From Duganella sp. Root336D2 (GTDB lineage: Bacteria; Pseudomonadota; Gammaproteobacteria; Burkholderiales; Burkholderiaceae_D), in NCBI RefSeq assembly GCF_001425005.1, contig NZ_LMDB01000033.1, positions 393,595-457,594 on the forward strand: 64,000 bases of DNA. Direction: 5' to 3'. Positions 39,987 through 49,289 of this stretch are shown piece by piece. Below the pieces are notes generated by a model, which saw only the letters and a program-made list of their open reading frames with translations, was not told the origin of the DNA and did not search any database. Numbering within the stretch: the first letter of the stretch is position 1; each line of letters starts with the position of its first letter. The translations under genes and the position numbers were made by a program.

Positions 39987-41523
39987 ACAGCCAGCCTCCA
40001 ACATAAAAGTCGGGGTCAGGTCCGGCAATCGGACATTTCGCAGAGCGAAATGTCCGATTGCCGGACCTGTTCAGCAGTTGATGGTAGAAGCGGATCATGT
40101 CCGCGTAGCCTTTCACCGACATGCGTTCGTTGGTGCCGTGGAAGCGCGGCAGGTCTTCCGGGTGGGCGCGCACGGGGCCGAATTTCAGTACGCTGTCGCT
40201 CATGCCGTCGAAGTAGCGCGAGTCGGTGGCGCCGATCATCAGGCCGGGCGCGACCACGACGTCGGGGAATACCTGGCGGATGGTACGGTTCACCGCCGTA
40301 AAGGCCGCGCTGTCCAGGCGTGCCACGCGCGAGGCTTCAGTGTTGAAGTCGCCGTCGGGGCTGATGCGGATCTTGTCGTTGCCGATCACCTGGTGCATAT
40401 GCTGCTCGACGCCGGCCAGCTTGTCGCCCGGCAGCAGGCGGAAGTTGACGGTGGCACTGGCGGCCCCCGGCAACACGTTATCCTTTACGCCGGCGTTGAC
40501 GATGGTCAGCGCGGTGGTAGTGCGCACCAGCGCATTCACGCTTGGCGTCCTGGTCAGCATCCGCTCCAGCATCGGCTTGAACAGCCAGAAGTTCGACAGC
40601 GCCACGCGGTTCATGCCGGTCATTTCCGGCGCCATCATCTCGAAGCTTTGCTGCGGCAGGCCGGCCATGCGCACCGGCATCGGATTGGCTTCCAGCGCAA
40701 CGAGGGCTTTGCTCATCATGCCGATGGCAGTGTCCTGCGGCGGCATCGAGGAATGGCCTGGCGCAGTCTCCAGTTCCAGCTTGTAGCTGGCGTAGCCCTT
40801 CTCCGCTACGCCAACCATGGCGGCACCGGGCTGCAGCCCCGGCACCATGCCGTGCACGATCATCAGGCCTTCATCCAGCACGTAATCGAGTTTGACGCCG
40901 CGCGACTTGAGCAGCTCGGCGATCTTTGCGGCGCCGCGCTTGCCGCCGACTTCTTCATCAGCGCCGTAAGCCAGGTAGACGGTGCGGCGCGGCTTGAAGC
41001 CGGCGGCCAGCAGCATTTCAACGGCTTCCATCTGGGCGTAGAGATTGCCCTTGTCGTCCCACGAGCCTCGGCCCCAGATGAAGCCATCGCGCACCATGCC
41101 GCCGAACGGCAGCTGCTCCCAGTTCTTTTCCGTACCGGGGGCGATAGGAACTACATCCTGGTGCGCCATCCACATCACTGGTGCGGCGCCGGCGTCGCTG
41201 CCCTGCCAGGTGTAGAGCAGGGCCTTGCCGTTGACGTTCTCGCGTTTCAGCGTGGCATGCAGGCGGGGGAAGCTGGCTTGCAGGTGGGCGTGCAGCTTGT
41301 CGAATTCGGCGCCGTTGGCGTCGGCATCCTTATAGTCGGAGATGGTCACGAAGCGAAGTGATTCCCCCAGGCGCTGCGCCGCTGCGGCTTCGTCGATCGC
41401 CAGGGCCGGCGCTTTGTCCACCGTCAGCTGTTTGCTGCCGCTGCGCGCTGTATTGACGCCGACGGCCACTGCCAGCACACCGATTGCCGCAAGGGAAATT
41501 GCCAGAACCTTCTTCACCGCCAT
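39811..41523 (-). CDS. M20 (carboxypeptidase S-like) peptidase with an abnormal C-terminal extension
   Basis: 570 residues. It has an N-terminal membrane anchor or signal (MAVKKVLAISLAAIGVLAVAVGV) and an M20 metallopeptidase domain (about 50-483), with metal ligands in MWMAHQDVVPI (H), GRGSWDDKGN (D), YGADEEVGG (E-E) and a later HGTNE. The dimer domain is near 250-360. It resembles the PM20D1/CPS group, which act on N-acyl or dipeptide substrates. The normal end is near DMIRFYHQLL. There the frame runs into a family A palindrome and continues about 85 residues antisense to dctA without an expected stop. It lies 13 bp after the ABC exporter gene; a GGAGGACGGGG site supports ATG 41523. Confidence 0.8.
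   Translation of the reverse strand: MAVKKVLAISLAAIGVLAVAVGVNTARSGSKQLTVDKAPALAIDEAAAAQRLGESLRFVTISDYKDADANGAEFDKLHAHLQASFPRLHATLKRENVNGKALLYTWQGSDAGAAPVMWMAHQDVVPIAPGTEKNWEQLPFGGMVRDGFIWGRGSWDDKGNLYAQMEAVEMLLAAGFKPRRTVYLAYGADEEVGGKRGAAKIAELLKSRGVKLDYVLDEGLMIVHGMVPGLQPGAAMVGVAEKGYASYKLELETAPGHSSMPPQDTAIGMMSKALVALEANPMPVRMAGLPQQSFEMMAPEMTGMNRVALSNFWLFKPMLERMLTRTPSVNALVRTTTALTIVNAGVKDNVLPGAASATVNFRLLPGDKLAGVEQHMHQVIGNDKIRISPDGDFNTEASRVARLDSAAFTAVNRTIRQVFPDVVVAPGLMIGATDSRYFDGMSDSVLKFGPVRAHPEDLPRFHGTNERMSVKGYADMIRFYHQLLNRSGNRTFRSAKCPIAGPDPDFYVGGWLFKAAGGPTVRGRRCWSTRLPTSLRRRWQSSCRSRWWRNAPCPGSGRCPAAGPGQLQES
40005..40069. repeat. Family A palindromic repeat, truncated on one side
   Basis: The left arm 40005-40041 (AAAAGTCGGGGTCAGGTCCG...) pairs with 40045-40069 across a 3-nt loop, giving 25 paired bases. 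The outer 12 bases of the left arm have no partner because the sequence changes to the M20 peptidase coding region after CCGGACCTG. It is closely similar to 12154-12189 (one substitution and one inserted T in about 36 bases). Confidence 0.88.
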
Positions 41524-41536
41524 CCCCGTCCTCCTG

Positions 41537-43375
41537 TCAGTTGACCAACTCGCCGGTGGCCGGCGAAGTCTGTTCCTGCTCGCCGCGCGCTTGCTGGCGC
41601 TGCCACATCTGGGCGTACAGGCCTTCGCGCGCCAGCAGGGCTGCGTGGGTGCCGCGCTCCACAATCCTGCCGTGGTCGAGCACCAGGATCTGCTGGGCGT
41701 CGGCGATGGTCGACAGGCGGTGCGCGATCACCATCGTGGTGCGGTTCTTCGCAATCTCCTTCAACTGGGCCTGGATCGCCTGTTCGGCCTTGGAGTCCAG
41801 CGCGGAAGTGGCTTCGTCGAAGATGAGGATGGCGGGATCCTTCAACAGCGTGCGGGCAATTGCCACGCGCTGCTTTTCGCCGCCGGACAACTTGAGGCCG
41901 CGCTCGCCGACCATGGTCTCGTAGCCATCGGGCAGGCTGGCGATGAAGTCGTGGATCGAGGCCGCGCGTGCGGCGGCGATGATCTCGTCCTTGCTGGCGC
42001 CGGGGCGGCCGTAGGCGATGTTGTATTCGATAGTGTCGTTGAACAGTACCGTATCCTGCGGCACGATGCCGATCGCATGGCGCAGGGAGTGTTGAGTGAT
42101 ATCGCGCAGGTCCTGGCCATCGATCGTGATGCTGCCGCTATTCACCTCATAGAAGCGGTACAGCAGGCGCGATAGCGTCGACTTGCCCGAACCGCTGTGG
42201 CCTACCACGGCCGTGGTGGTGCCGGCCGGGATGGTGAAGTCGACGTCGAACAGGATCTGGCGCTTGGGGTCGTAGTTGAAGTCAACGTGGTTGAAGCGTA
42301 CTTCCGCGCCTTGCGGCTGCAGCGGTTTGGCGTGCGTCGCGTCATCGACTTCGCGATTCTCGCTCAGCAGCGAGAACAGGCGCTCCATATCGGCCAGGCT
42401 TTGCTTGATCTCGCGGTAGATCACACCGAGGAAGTTGAGCGGGATATAGAGCTGGATCATGAAGGCGTTCACCAGCACCAGGTCGCCCAGCGTCATGGTG
42501 CCGTCGATGACACCTTGCGTCGCGCGCCACAAGATCAGCGTCACTGCAATCGCGATGATGGCCGACTGGCCGGTATTCAGCAGCGACAGCGAGGTTTGCG
42601 ATTTGACCGCCGCCTTCTCGTAGCGCTGCAGGCCCTCGTCGTAGCGATTGGCTTCGTAGTCCTCGTTGCCGAAGTACTTCACGGTCTCGTAGTTCAGCAG
42701 CGAGTCGATAGCCTTGGTGTTGGCCTTCGAATCGAGGTCGTTCATGGTGCGCCGGAAGTGCGTGCGCCAGTTCGTCACCACGATGGTGAAGGTGATATAG
42801 ATCGCCAGCGCCGAGAAGGTGATGACCGAGAACCAGATGTCGTAATGCGTGACCAGGTAGCCCAGCACCAGCGTGATCTCGACCAGGGTCGGCAGGATGT
42901 TGAACAGCGTATAGGAAATCAGTGAGCTGACGCCGCGCGTGCCGCGCTCGATATCGCGCGTCATGCCGCCGGTCTGGCGATTCAGGTGGAAGCGCAGCGA
43001 CAGCGAATGCAGGTGGCGGAATACTTTGAGCGCAATGGTGCGCACGGCGCGTTGCGTCACGCGCGCGAACAGGAATTCGCGCAACTCTGTGAACATGGTG
43101 GTCGACAGGCGCAGCAGGCCATATGCCACCAGCGTTGCGAGGGGCAGCACCAGCAGCGCGCGCGGATCGCCCGGCTTCACCGTCATGGCGTCGACCAGCT
43201 GCTTCAGCACGACAGGCACGCCAACGTTGGCGGCCTTGGCGCCGACCAGCGCCAGCAAGGCTGCCAGCACGCGCCATTTGTAGACCCAAAGATAGGGCAG
43301 CAATGTTTTCAGAGTAGCAATGTCGCCGCGCTGCTGGCCGGGAGGTGGGGGCGGAGTATTCGAATATCGTCGCAT
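41537..43375 (-). CDS. Atm1/HMT1-type ABC half-transporter
   Basis: 612 residues: six-helix transmembrane domain (about 25-330), then an ABC ATPase (about 355-590). Walker A is GHSGSGKST, signature LSGGEKQRVAIARTL, Walker B LIFDEATSALD and H-loop AHRLST. The segment AIDSLLNYETVKYFGNEDYE (about 223-242) is the hallmark of the ABCB7/Atm1 group, known to export glutathione conjugates, metal-glutathione complexes or sulfur species. It works as a homodimer. A proline run PPPPPGQQRG precedes TM1. It lies 13 bp upstream of the M20 peptidase gene, which may process an exported or periplasmic conjugate (speculative). Confidence 0.92.
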   Translation of the reverse strand: MRRYSNTPPPPPGQQRGDIATLKTLLPYLWVYKWRVLAALLALVGAKAANVGVPVVLKQLVDAMTVKPGDPRALLVLPLATLVAYGLLRLSTTMFTELREFLFARVTQRAVRTIALKVFRHLHSLSLRFHLNRQTGGMTRDIERGTRGVSSLISYTLFNILPTLVEITLVLGYLVTHYDIWFSVITFSALAIYITFTIVVTNWRTHFRRTMNDLDSKANTKAIDSLLNYETVKYFGNEDYEANRYDEGLQRYEKAAVKSQTSLSLLNTGQSAIIAIAVTLILWRATQGVIDGTMTLGDLVLVNAFMIQLYIPLNFLGVIYREIKQSLADMERLFSLLSENREVDDATHAKPLQPQGAEVRFNHVDFNYDPKRQILFDVDFTIPAGTTTAVVGHSGSGKSTLSRLLYRFYEVNSGSITIDGQDLRDITQHSLRHAIGIVPQDTVLFNDTIEYNIAYGRPGASKDEIIAAARAASIHDFIASLPDGYETMVGERGLKLSGGEKQRVAIARTLLKDPAILIFDEATSALDSKAEQAIQAQLKEIAKNRTTMVIAHRLSTIADAQQILVLDHGRIVERGTHAALLAREGLYAQMWQRQQARGEQEQTSPATGELVN

Positions 43376-43435
43376 ACGTGCGTGGACTGGCTGGTTTAAA
43401 ATCCCATCAATTGTAGTCCTTCATGAGAATTTGCG

Positions 43436-43855
43436 ATGACCTCCCAAGAACAAACCTCCCGCGGCCTCCCCCCTGGAAAAATGCCTGAACTGCGCGTGAT
43501 GCCCTCGCCGTCCGACGCCAATGTGTATGGCGACGTTTTCGGCGGCTGGATCATGGCCCAGGTCGACATTGCGGGCTCCCTGCCCGCCACCCGCCGCGCC
43601 AACGGCCGCGTCGCCACCATCGCCGTGAACTCTTTCCTGTTCAAGCACCCGGTCTTCGTCGGCGACCTGCTGACCTTTTACGCCGACATCGTCAAGGTCG
43701 GCAACACGTCGATCACCGTCAACGTGGAAGTCTACGCGGAACGCAACCGCCTGCAGGCCAATATCGTCAAGGTCACCGAAGCGACGCTGACCTATGTCGC
43801 AACCGGCCCTGACCGCAAGCCGCGCCCGGTACCGCCGATAGAAACGCTGCTGTAA
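43436..43855 (+). CDS. yciA: Acyl-CoA thioesterase YciA
   Basis: 139-residue hotdog-fold thioesterase. Family text includes LRVMPSPSDANVYGDVFGGWIMAQVDIAGS (residues about 20-49), with catalytic-site Asn/Asp/Gly residues in that run, and FKHPVFVGDLLTFYADIVKVG. YciA hydrolyses a wide range of acyl-CoAs and forms a hexamer. The PhoD gene starts 4 bp after its stop, so the two may be co-transcribed. It is divergent from the ABC exporter gene. Confidence 0.93.
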   Translation: MTSQEQTSRGLPPGKMPELRVMPSPSDANVYGDVFGGWIMAQVDIAGSLPATRRANGRVATIAVNSFLFKHPVFVGDLLTFYADIVKVGNTSITVNVEVYAERNRLQANIVKVTEATLTYVATGPDRKPRPVPPIETLL

Positions 43856-43859
43856 TCCC

Positions 43860-45407
43860 ATGCAGCAAGGGCGCCGGCTCCTGCTCCAGGCCGCGGCACG
43901 CGTGGCCGCCCTGTCGGCCATGGCGCCCTTTCTCCCCGCGCAAGCGCGCAGCGCCGCCAACGGCAGCTATCCCTTCACGCTGGGCGTAGCGTCCGGCGCC
44001 CCGCTCCCCGATTCGGTCATCCTCTGGACCCGGCTCCTGCCTGATCCGCTGAACGCGGCTTCCATGCCGCCCCTCGCGCAGCAAGTGCGCTGGGAGGTTG
44101 CGCACGACGAAGCCTTCACCCGTCTCGCAGCAAAAGGCACGGCAGTTGCGGCGCCGAATCTCGCGCACAGCGTCAACGTCGACGTGCGCGGCCTGCAGCC
44201 GGACCGCTGGTACTGGTACCGCTTCATGCTGGGCGATGCGCTCAGCCCCGTTGGCCGCACGCGCACCGCACCGGCGCCCGGCAGCATGCCGGCTGCATTG
44301 AAGCTGGCCGTCGCCTCCTGCCAGCATTGGGAGTTCGGCCATTACGCCGCCCACCGCCACATTGCCCAGGCCGCGCCCGACCTGGTGGCCTTCCTCGGCG
44401 ACTACATCTACGAATGGGGCCCATACAGCCTGCAGCATCCCACCTCGGCGCTGCGCCGCAACGAGAGTTTCAACCTGGAGCAGTACCGCGCACGTTATGC
44501 ACAGTACAAGAGCGACCCCGACCTGCAGGCAGCACACCATGCGGCGCCTTGGCTGCTGACCTGGGACGATCACGAGGTGGCCAACGACTACAGCCCGACG
44601 CGCGATGAATTGCTGTCGCCTGCCTTCATGCAACGACGCGCTGCAGCCTACCAGGCCTACTTCGAACACCAGCCGCTGCGCTCCCAGCGCATGTACCAGC
44701 GCTACGACTGGGGCCAACTGGCGCGCTTCCACGTTCTCGACACACGCCAACACCGTTCAACGCACGCTTGCCAGCCGGCGGGACGCGGCGGTTCCAGTTC
44801 GGTGTATCGCCGCTCCTGCCCTGCGCTGGCAGACCGCCGCCGCACCATGCTGGGCAGCGAACAGGAACAGTGGCTGGCGCACGGACTCAAGGAATCGAAG
44901 GCGCGCTGGAACATCCTGGCGCAACAGACGCTGATGGCGCAGATGTCGCAGCTGCCCCTGGCCAGCGACAAGGATGGCCGTTTCTGGACCGATGGCTGGG
45001 ACGGTTATGCCGCGGCGCGCGCCCGCCTGCTGGATGCCGTGCGCAGTGCGCGCAATCCGCTGGTGCTGTCCGGAGACGTGCACACGTTCTTCGCCGCCGA
45101 TTTGCGGCGCGATCCCACGCGCCCAGCTGGCACCGGCAACCCGGTGGTGGCGACGGAATTCTGCGGCACCTCCGTCACGTCCGGTTCGCGCCCGCAGGCG
45201 CGCACGCAGCAATATGTCGACATGAACCATGACCTGCATTTCGGGCGCAGCGACAAACGCGGTTTCATGCTGCTGGACTTGCGCCCCGAGCGGGCCGCCG
45301 TCGCTTTCCAGGGACTCGATGATGTGCGCGATGGGGACAGCGGCTTGTCCACGCTGGCCGCCTTCTCGGTAGCCGACGGCAAGCCCGGCTCGCGCCGGGA
45401 CAGTTAA
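43860..45407 (+). CDS. phoD: PhoD-family alkaline phosphatase / phosphodiesterase
   Basis: 515 residues. The N-terminus with a Tat-like twin basic start (QQGRRLLLQAAARVAALSAM) supports export to the periplasm; only one RR pair is seen. It has an N-terminal Fn3-like domain (TLGVASGAPLPDSVILWTRL), then a metallophosphatase core with ASCQHWEFG (about 144), FLGDYIYEWG (about 180), TWDDHEVANDY (about 224) and a C-terminal LSGDVHTFF (about 402). PhoD enzymes use Ca and Fe and act on phosphomono- and diesters, often teichoic-acid-like or phospholipid substrates. A Pho box was not identified. The stop overlaps the convergent lysozyme-like gene. Confidence 0.92.
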   Translation: MQQGRRLLLQAAARVAALSAMAPFLPAQARSAANGSYPFTLGVASGAPLPDSVILWTRLLPDPLNAASMPPLAQQVRWEVAHDEAFTRLAAKGTAVAAPNLAHSVNVDVRGLQPDRWYWYRFMLGDALSPVGRTRTAPAPGSMPAALKLAVASCQHWEFGHYAAHRHIAQAAPDLVAFLGDYIYEWGPYSLQHPTSALRRNESFNLEQYRARYAQYKSDPDLQAAHHAAPWLLTWDDHEVANDYSPTRDELLSPAFMQRRAAAYQAYFEHQPLRSQRMYQRYDWGQLARFHVLDTRQHRSTHACQPAGRGGSSSVYRRSCPALADRRRTMLGSEQEQWLAHGLKESKARWNILAQQTLMAQMSQLPLASDKDGRFWTDGWDGYAAARARLLDAVRSARNPLVLSGDVHTFFAADLRRDPTRPAGTGNPVVATEFCGTSVTSGSRPQARTQQYVDMNHDLHFGRSDKRGFMLLDLRPERAAVAFQGLDDVRDGDSGLSTLAAFSVADGKPGSRRDS

Positions 45408-45811
45408 GCGCGGAAAGGCGCGCTTTCTTCCTTGCGCCGCGCAGCCAGCCCGGCGTGCGGCACCAGGCGTCCCGCGACGGGCGCGCTGATATTGCGCAGC
45501 ATGGCATCGGCCGCGCCAGCGAGGTCGCCGCAATCGATACGGCGCAGCACCAGCATTGCACCGCCGGCGCCAAGATTATGTGTATAGCTGACCAGCGCAT
45601 CGAACTGCGCCTGCGTGAGGGGATGGTGGCTGACCTGGCGCTGTACTGCGCGTTCTGCGCTGCGCACCGACAGGTCGAAAGCGGCTTCGACCTGGTCCGG
45701 CGTCATGTCGGGACGGGAAACTTCGTAGTAGCCGCGCAGGCCTGCGCGCTGTCGTAGTGCGCGGCGGCCTTCGGTACTGAGGGTGAGTGCAAAGTTGTAA
45801 AGAAGGCCCAT
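45404..45811 (-). CDS. GH24-type lysozyme-like protein, short and divergent
   Basis: 135 residues with no signal peptide. The C-terminal half reads as phage-type lysozyme (PLTQAQFDALVSYTHNLGAG, with later RRKEESAPF). The N-terminal catalytic region is weak: Glu14 in ALTLSTEGRRALR could be the catalytic acid, but the usual following GYxTIGxGH segment is only LRGYYEVSRPDMT. It may therefore be inactive or altered. GGAGACC lies before the ATG. No phage structural or holin gene is nearby, so it looks like a domesticated or relic endolysin. Confidence 0.68.
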   Translation of the reverse strand: MGLLYNFALTLSTEGRRALRQRAGLRGYYEVSRPDMTPDQVEAAFDLSVRSAERAVQRQVSHHPLTQAQFDALVSYTHNLGAGGAMLVLRRIDCGDLAGAADAMLRNISAPVAGRLVPHAGLAARRKEESAPFRA

Positions 45812-45896
45812 ATGGTCTCCGGAGGCGGCTCAGGTGGTGCGTTCCACTCTACAGCCGGCCCGGAGCCATACTCTGCGCCAGGTCAAACCTGCCGGC

Positions 45897-47567
45897 TTAT
45901 GCTGCTTTCTTCTCGTCGCGCAGTTGGCGGCGCAGGATCTTGCCGACATTGGTCTTCGGCAGTTCGTCCCGGAACTCAATGTACTTCGGCTTCTTGTAGG
46001 CGGTCAACTCGTGTTTGCAGAACTCGAGCAGCGCTTCCGCGGTCAGGTTCGGGTCCTTGCGGACAACGAACAATTTCACCGCTTCGCCGGAGTTCGCATC
46101 GGGTACGCCAACGCAAGCCACTTCGAGAACGCCCGGGTGGGCGGCAACCACGCCTTCCACTTCGTTCGGGTACACATTGAAGCCCGACACCAGGATCATG
46201 TCCTTCTTGCGGTCGACGATGCGCACGAAGCCTTTCTCGTCCATGATGCCAACGTCGCCGGTCTTGAAGAAGCCGTCAGCGGTGATCGACTTCGCGGTTT
46301 CGTCGGGACGGTTCCAGTAGCCGGCCATCACCTGCGGGCCGCGGATTGCAATCTCGCCGGCGGAGCCGAGCGGCACTTCCTTGCCGTCGTCGTCCAGGAT
46401 CGCCAGGTCGGTGGAAGGGATCGGTACGCCGATGGTGCCGGTGAATTCCTTGATGTCGACGCGGTTGGCAGTCGCCACCGGCGAAGTCTCGGACAGGCCG
46501 TAGCCTTCGATGATCGGGGTGCCGGTCACTTTGAGCCAGCGGTCAGCCACCGACTGCTGCACAGCCATGCCGCCGCCGTTGCAGATCTTGTAGCTCGAGA
46601 AATCCAGCTTGTTGAAGTCCGGGTTGTTCAGCAGCGCGTTGTACAGCGTATTCACGGCCGGGAACACGGTCACCGGGTATTTGCCCAGCTCTTTCACGAA
46701 GCCCGGGATATCGCGCGGGTTCGGGATCAGGATATTCATGCCGCCCAGCTTCCAGCCCATGAAGCAGGAAATGGTCAGCGAGTAGATGTGGTACAGCGGC
46801 AGCGCGGCAACGAAGACCATCTGCTTGTCGCTCGGCGCCATCTGCAGCCAGGCTTCGTTCTGCAGCATGTTGGCCACCACGTTACTGTGCAGCAGGACTG
46901 CGCCCTTGGACACGCCGGTGGTGCCGCCGGTGTACTGCAGGAAGGCGATGTCGCCTGGCTTCTGGTCGGCCGGCTTGAGCGTCAGGCGCGAACCTTCGGA
47001 CAGCACCTGCTTGAAGGTGACGTGGCCAGGGATATTCCAGGCCGGCACCATCTTCTTCACATTGCGCACCACGAAGTTGACGATCATGCCTTTCAGGCCG
47101 CCCAGCAGGTCGCCCATCGACGCCACGATCACATGCTTGACCGGAGTCGACGCCACGACTTGCTGCACGGTGGTGGCAAAGTTTTCCAGCACGATCACGG
47201 CTTCCGCGCCGGAGTCGTTCAGCTGGTGCTGCAGCTCGCGCGGGGTGTACAGCGGATTGACGTTCACCACCACATAACCGGCACGGATGATGCCCGCCAG
47301 CGCGACCGGGTATTGCAATACGTTAGGCAGCATGATGGCGACGCGCGCACCCGGCTTCAGGCCCTTGGACTGCAGCCAGGCACCGAACTGCTTCGACAGC
47401 TGGTCCACCTCGGAGTAGGTCAGGAACTTGTCCATGCAGACGTAAGCGTTGCGGCTTGCGTACTTCTGGAACGACTCCTCCATCAGGTGGGTCACGGAGC
47501 GGTACTGCGAAATATCGATCTCCGCAGGAACGCCTTCGGGATAAGACTTCAGCCAGATTTTTTCCAT
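45897..47567 (-). CDS. fadD: Long-chain fatty acid-CoA ligase (second of tandem pair)
   Basis: 556-residue ANL-superfamily enzyme. The AMP-binding motif YTGGTTGVSKGA is near 215, A5 motif EGYGLSETSP near 355, A8 FKTGDVGIMDEKGFVRIVDRKK near 440, and the terminal Lys in LPKTNVGKILRR. It activates long-chain fatty acids to acyl-CoA at the inner membrane. The first 20 residues (MEKIWLKSYPEGVPAEIDIS) are nearly the same as those of the neighbouring fadD upstream, from which it is separated by 27 bp, so the pair is a tandem duplication expressed together. Confidence 0.94.
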   Translation of the reverse strand: MEKIWLKSYPEGVPAEIDISQYRSVTHLMEESFQKYASRNAYVCMDKFLTYSEVDQLSKQFGAWLQSKGLKPGARVAIMLPNVLQYPVALAGIIRAGYVVVNVNPLYTPRELQHQLNDSGAEAVIVLENFATTVQQVVASTPVKHVIVASMGDLLGGLKGMIVNFVVRNVKKMVPAWNIPGHVTFKQVLSEGSRLTLKPADQKPGDIAFLQYTGGTTGVSKGAVLLHSNVVANMLQNEAWLQMAPSDKQMVFVAALPLYHIYSLTISCFMGWKLGGMNILIPNPRDIPGFVKELGKYPVTVFPAVNTLYNALLNNPDFNKLDFSSYKICNGGGMAVQQSVADRWLKVTGTPIIEGYGLSETSPVATANRVDIKEFTGTIGVPIPSTDLAILDDDGKEVPLGSAGEIAIRGPQVMAGYWNRPDETAKSITADGFFKTGDVGIMDEKGFVRIVDRKKDMILVSGFNVYPNEVEGVVAAHPGVLEVACVGVPDANSGEAVKLFVVRKDPNLTAEALLEFCKHELTAYKKPKYIEFRDELPKTNVGKILRRQLRDEKKAA

Positions 47568-47594
47568 CGTATTGCCTTTCGTGTGCCTTGCCGC

Positions 47595-49289
47595 TTATGC
47601 GGCCTTCTTGTCGTCGGCAGGCTTCTCGTCGCGCAGCATGCGGCGCAGGATCTTGCCAACGTTCGTCTTCGGAAGCTCCGTGCGGAACTCGATATATTTC
47701 GGCTTCTTGTAGCCGGTCAGGTTTTGCTTGCAGTGCTCCATCAGCGCTTCGACGGTCAGGTTCGGGTCCTTCTTCACCACGAACACTTTTACCGCTTCGC
47801 CGGAATGCTCGTCCGGCACGCCGATGCAGGCGCATTCCAGCACGCCCGGATGCGCTGCCACCACGTCTTCGATTTCATTCGGATAGACATTGAAACCGGA
47901 GACCAGGATCATGTCCTTTTTGCGATCCACGATCTTGACGTAGCCGCGATCGTCCATCACGCCCACGTCGCCGGATTTGAAGAAGCCGTCGGCCGTCATG
48001 ACCTTGGCGGTTTCCTCCGGACGGTTCCAGTAGCCGGCCATCACCTGCGGACCGCGAATGGCGATTTCACCCGGGCTGCCCAGCGCCACTTCGTTGCCGG
48101 CATCGTCCAGGATCGTCACTTCGGTGGAAGGAATCGGCAAGCCGATCATGCCGGAGAAATCAGTACTGTCGAAACGGTTGGCGGTGGCCACCGGTGCGGT
48201 CTCGGACAAGCCGTAGCCTTCCACGATGGTGACGCCGGTTGCAGCCAGCCATTTGTCGGCCACGGCCTTCTGTACCGCCATGCCGCCGCCGTTGGCGACC
48301 TTCAGGCCGGAAAAGTCCAGCTTGGTGAAATCAGGATGGTTCAGCAGCGCGTTGTACAGCGTGTTCACGGCCGGCAGCATATTGAAGCGGTACTTGGCCA
48401 GCTCCTTGATAAAGCCGCCGATATCGCGCGGGTTCGGGATCAGCACATTCAGGCCGCCCTCGCGGATACCCCACATGGCGCACACGGTCAGCGCGAAGAT
48501 GTGGTACAGCGGCAGCGCGCAAATGATGGTGCGTTCTTCCGGCGGCAGGTCGGCCAGCTTCGGCGCCGACCAGGCCTGCATCTGCAGCAGGTTGGCGATG
48601 ATGTTGCGGTGGGTCAGGGTCGCGCCCTTCGACACGCCGGTGGTACCGCCGGTGTACTGCAGGAAGGCCACGTCTTCATGGCGCAATTCGACCGGGGTCA
48701 GCTTCATGCTGCGGGCATGGCCCAGCGCGTCCTTGAAGCGCACGGCGTTCGGCAGCGAGAACGGCGGCACCAGCTTCTTCACGTTGCGCACCACGAAGTT
48801 GACGATATGGCCTTTCAGGCCGCCCAGCATCTCGCCCATATTGGCGACGATGATGTGCTTGACCTGGGTGCGCGGCAGCACCTGCTCCAGGGTAGTCGCG
48901 AAATTCTCGAGGATGATAATGGCTTCCGCGCCGGAGTCGTTGAGCTGGTGCTCCAGCTCGCGCGGGGTGTACAGCGGATTGACGTTGACGACGGTGTAGC
49001 CGGCACGCAGGATGGCGGCGATGGCAATCGGGTATTGCAGCACGTTCGGCATCATGACAGCTACGCGCGCGCCCTTCTTCATGCCGCGGCTTTGCAGCCA
49101 GGCGCCAAGGCGCTTGGAGTGCTGGTCCAGATCGGCATAGGTGATGAATTTGTCCATGCACACGAAGGCATTGCGCGACGCGTACTTCTGGAACGATTCT
49201 TCAAGCAGGTGAACCAGGGAGCGGTATTGCGTAGCGTCGATTTCACTTGGTACGCCGGGAGGATACGACTTCAACCAGATTTTTTCCAT
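47595..49289 (-). CDS. fadD: Long-chain fatty acid-CoA ligase (first of tandem pair)
   Basis: 564 residues from ATG 49289 (MEKIWLKSYPPGVPSEID); a longer frame to 49442 has no supporting ribosome site. The AMP-binding motif YTGGTTGVSKGA, EGYGLSETAP, SGDVGVMDDRGYVKIVDRKK and LPKTNVGKILRR are all present. It is a paralogue of the next gene (27 bp downstream), so both probably cover overlapping chain-length ranges. The 171-bp upstream region has an A/T-rich leader (AAATAAAAATATATAAAA on the minus strand) and a short CTGC/GCAG hairpin; no operator can be named. Confidence 0.94.
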   Translation of the reverse strand: MEKIWLKSYPPGVPSEIDATQYRSLVHLLEESFQKYASRNAFVCMDKFITYADLDQHSKRLGAWLQSRGMKKGARVAVMMPNVLQYPIAIAAILRAGYTVVNVNPLYTPRELEHQLNDSGAEAIIILENFATTLEQVLPRTQVKHIIVANMGEMLGGLKGHIVNFVVRNVKKLVPPFSLPNAVRFKDALGHARSMKLTPVELRHEDVAFLQYTGGTTGVSKGATLTHRNIIANLLQMQAWSAPKLADLPPEERTIICALPLYHIFALTVCAMWGIREGGLNVLIPNPRDIGGFIKELAKYRFNMLPAVNTLYNALLNHPDFTKLDFSGLKVANGGGMAVQKAVADKWLAATGVTIVEGYGLSETAPVATANRFDSTDFSGMIGLPIPSTEVTILDDAGNEVALGSPGEIAIRGPQVMAGYWNRPEETAKVMTADGFFKSGDVGVMDDRGYVKIVDRKKDMILVSGFNVYPNEIEDVVAAHPGVLECACIGVPDEHSGEAVKVFVVKKDPNLTVEALMEHCKQNLTGYKKPKYIEFRTELPKTNVGKILRRMLRDEKPADDKKAA

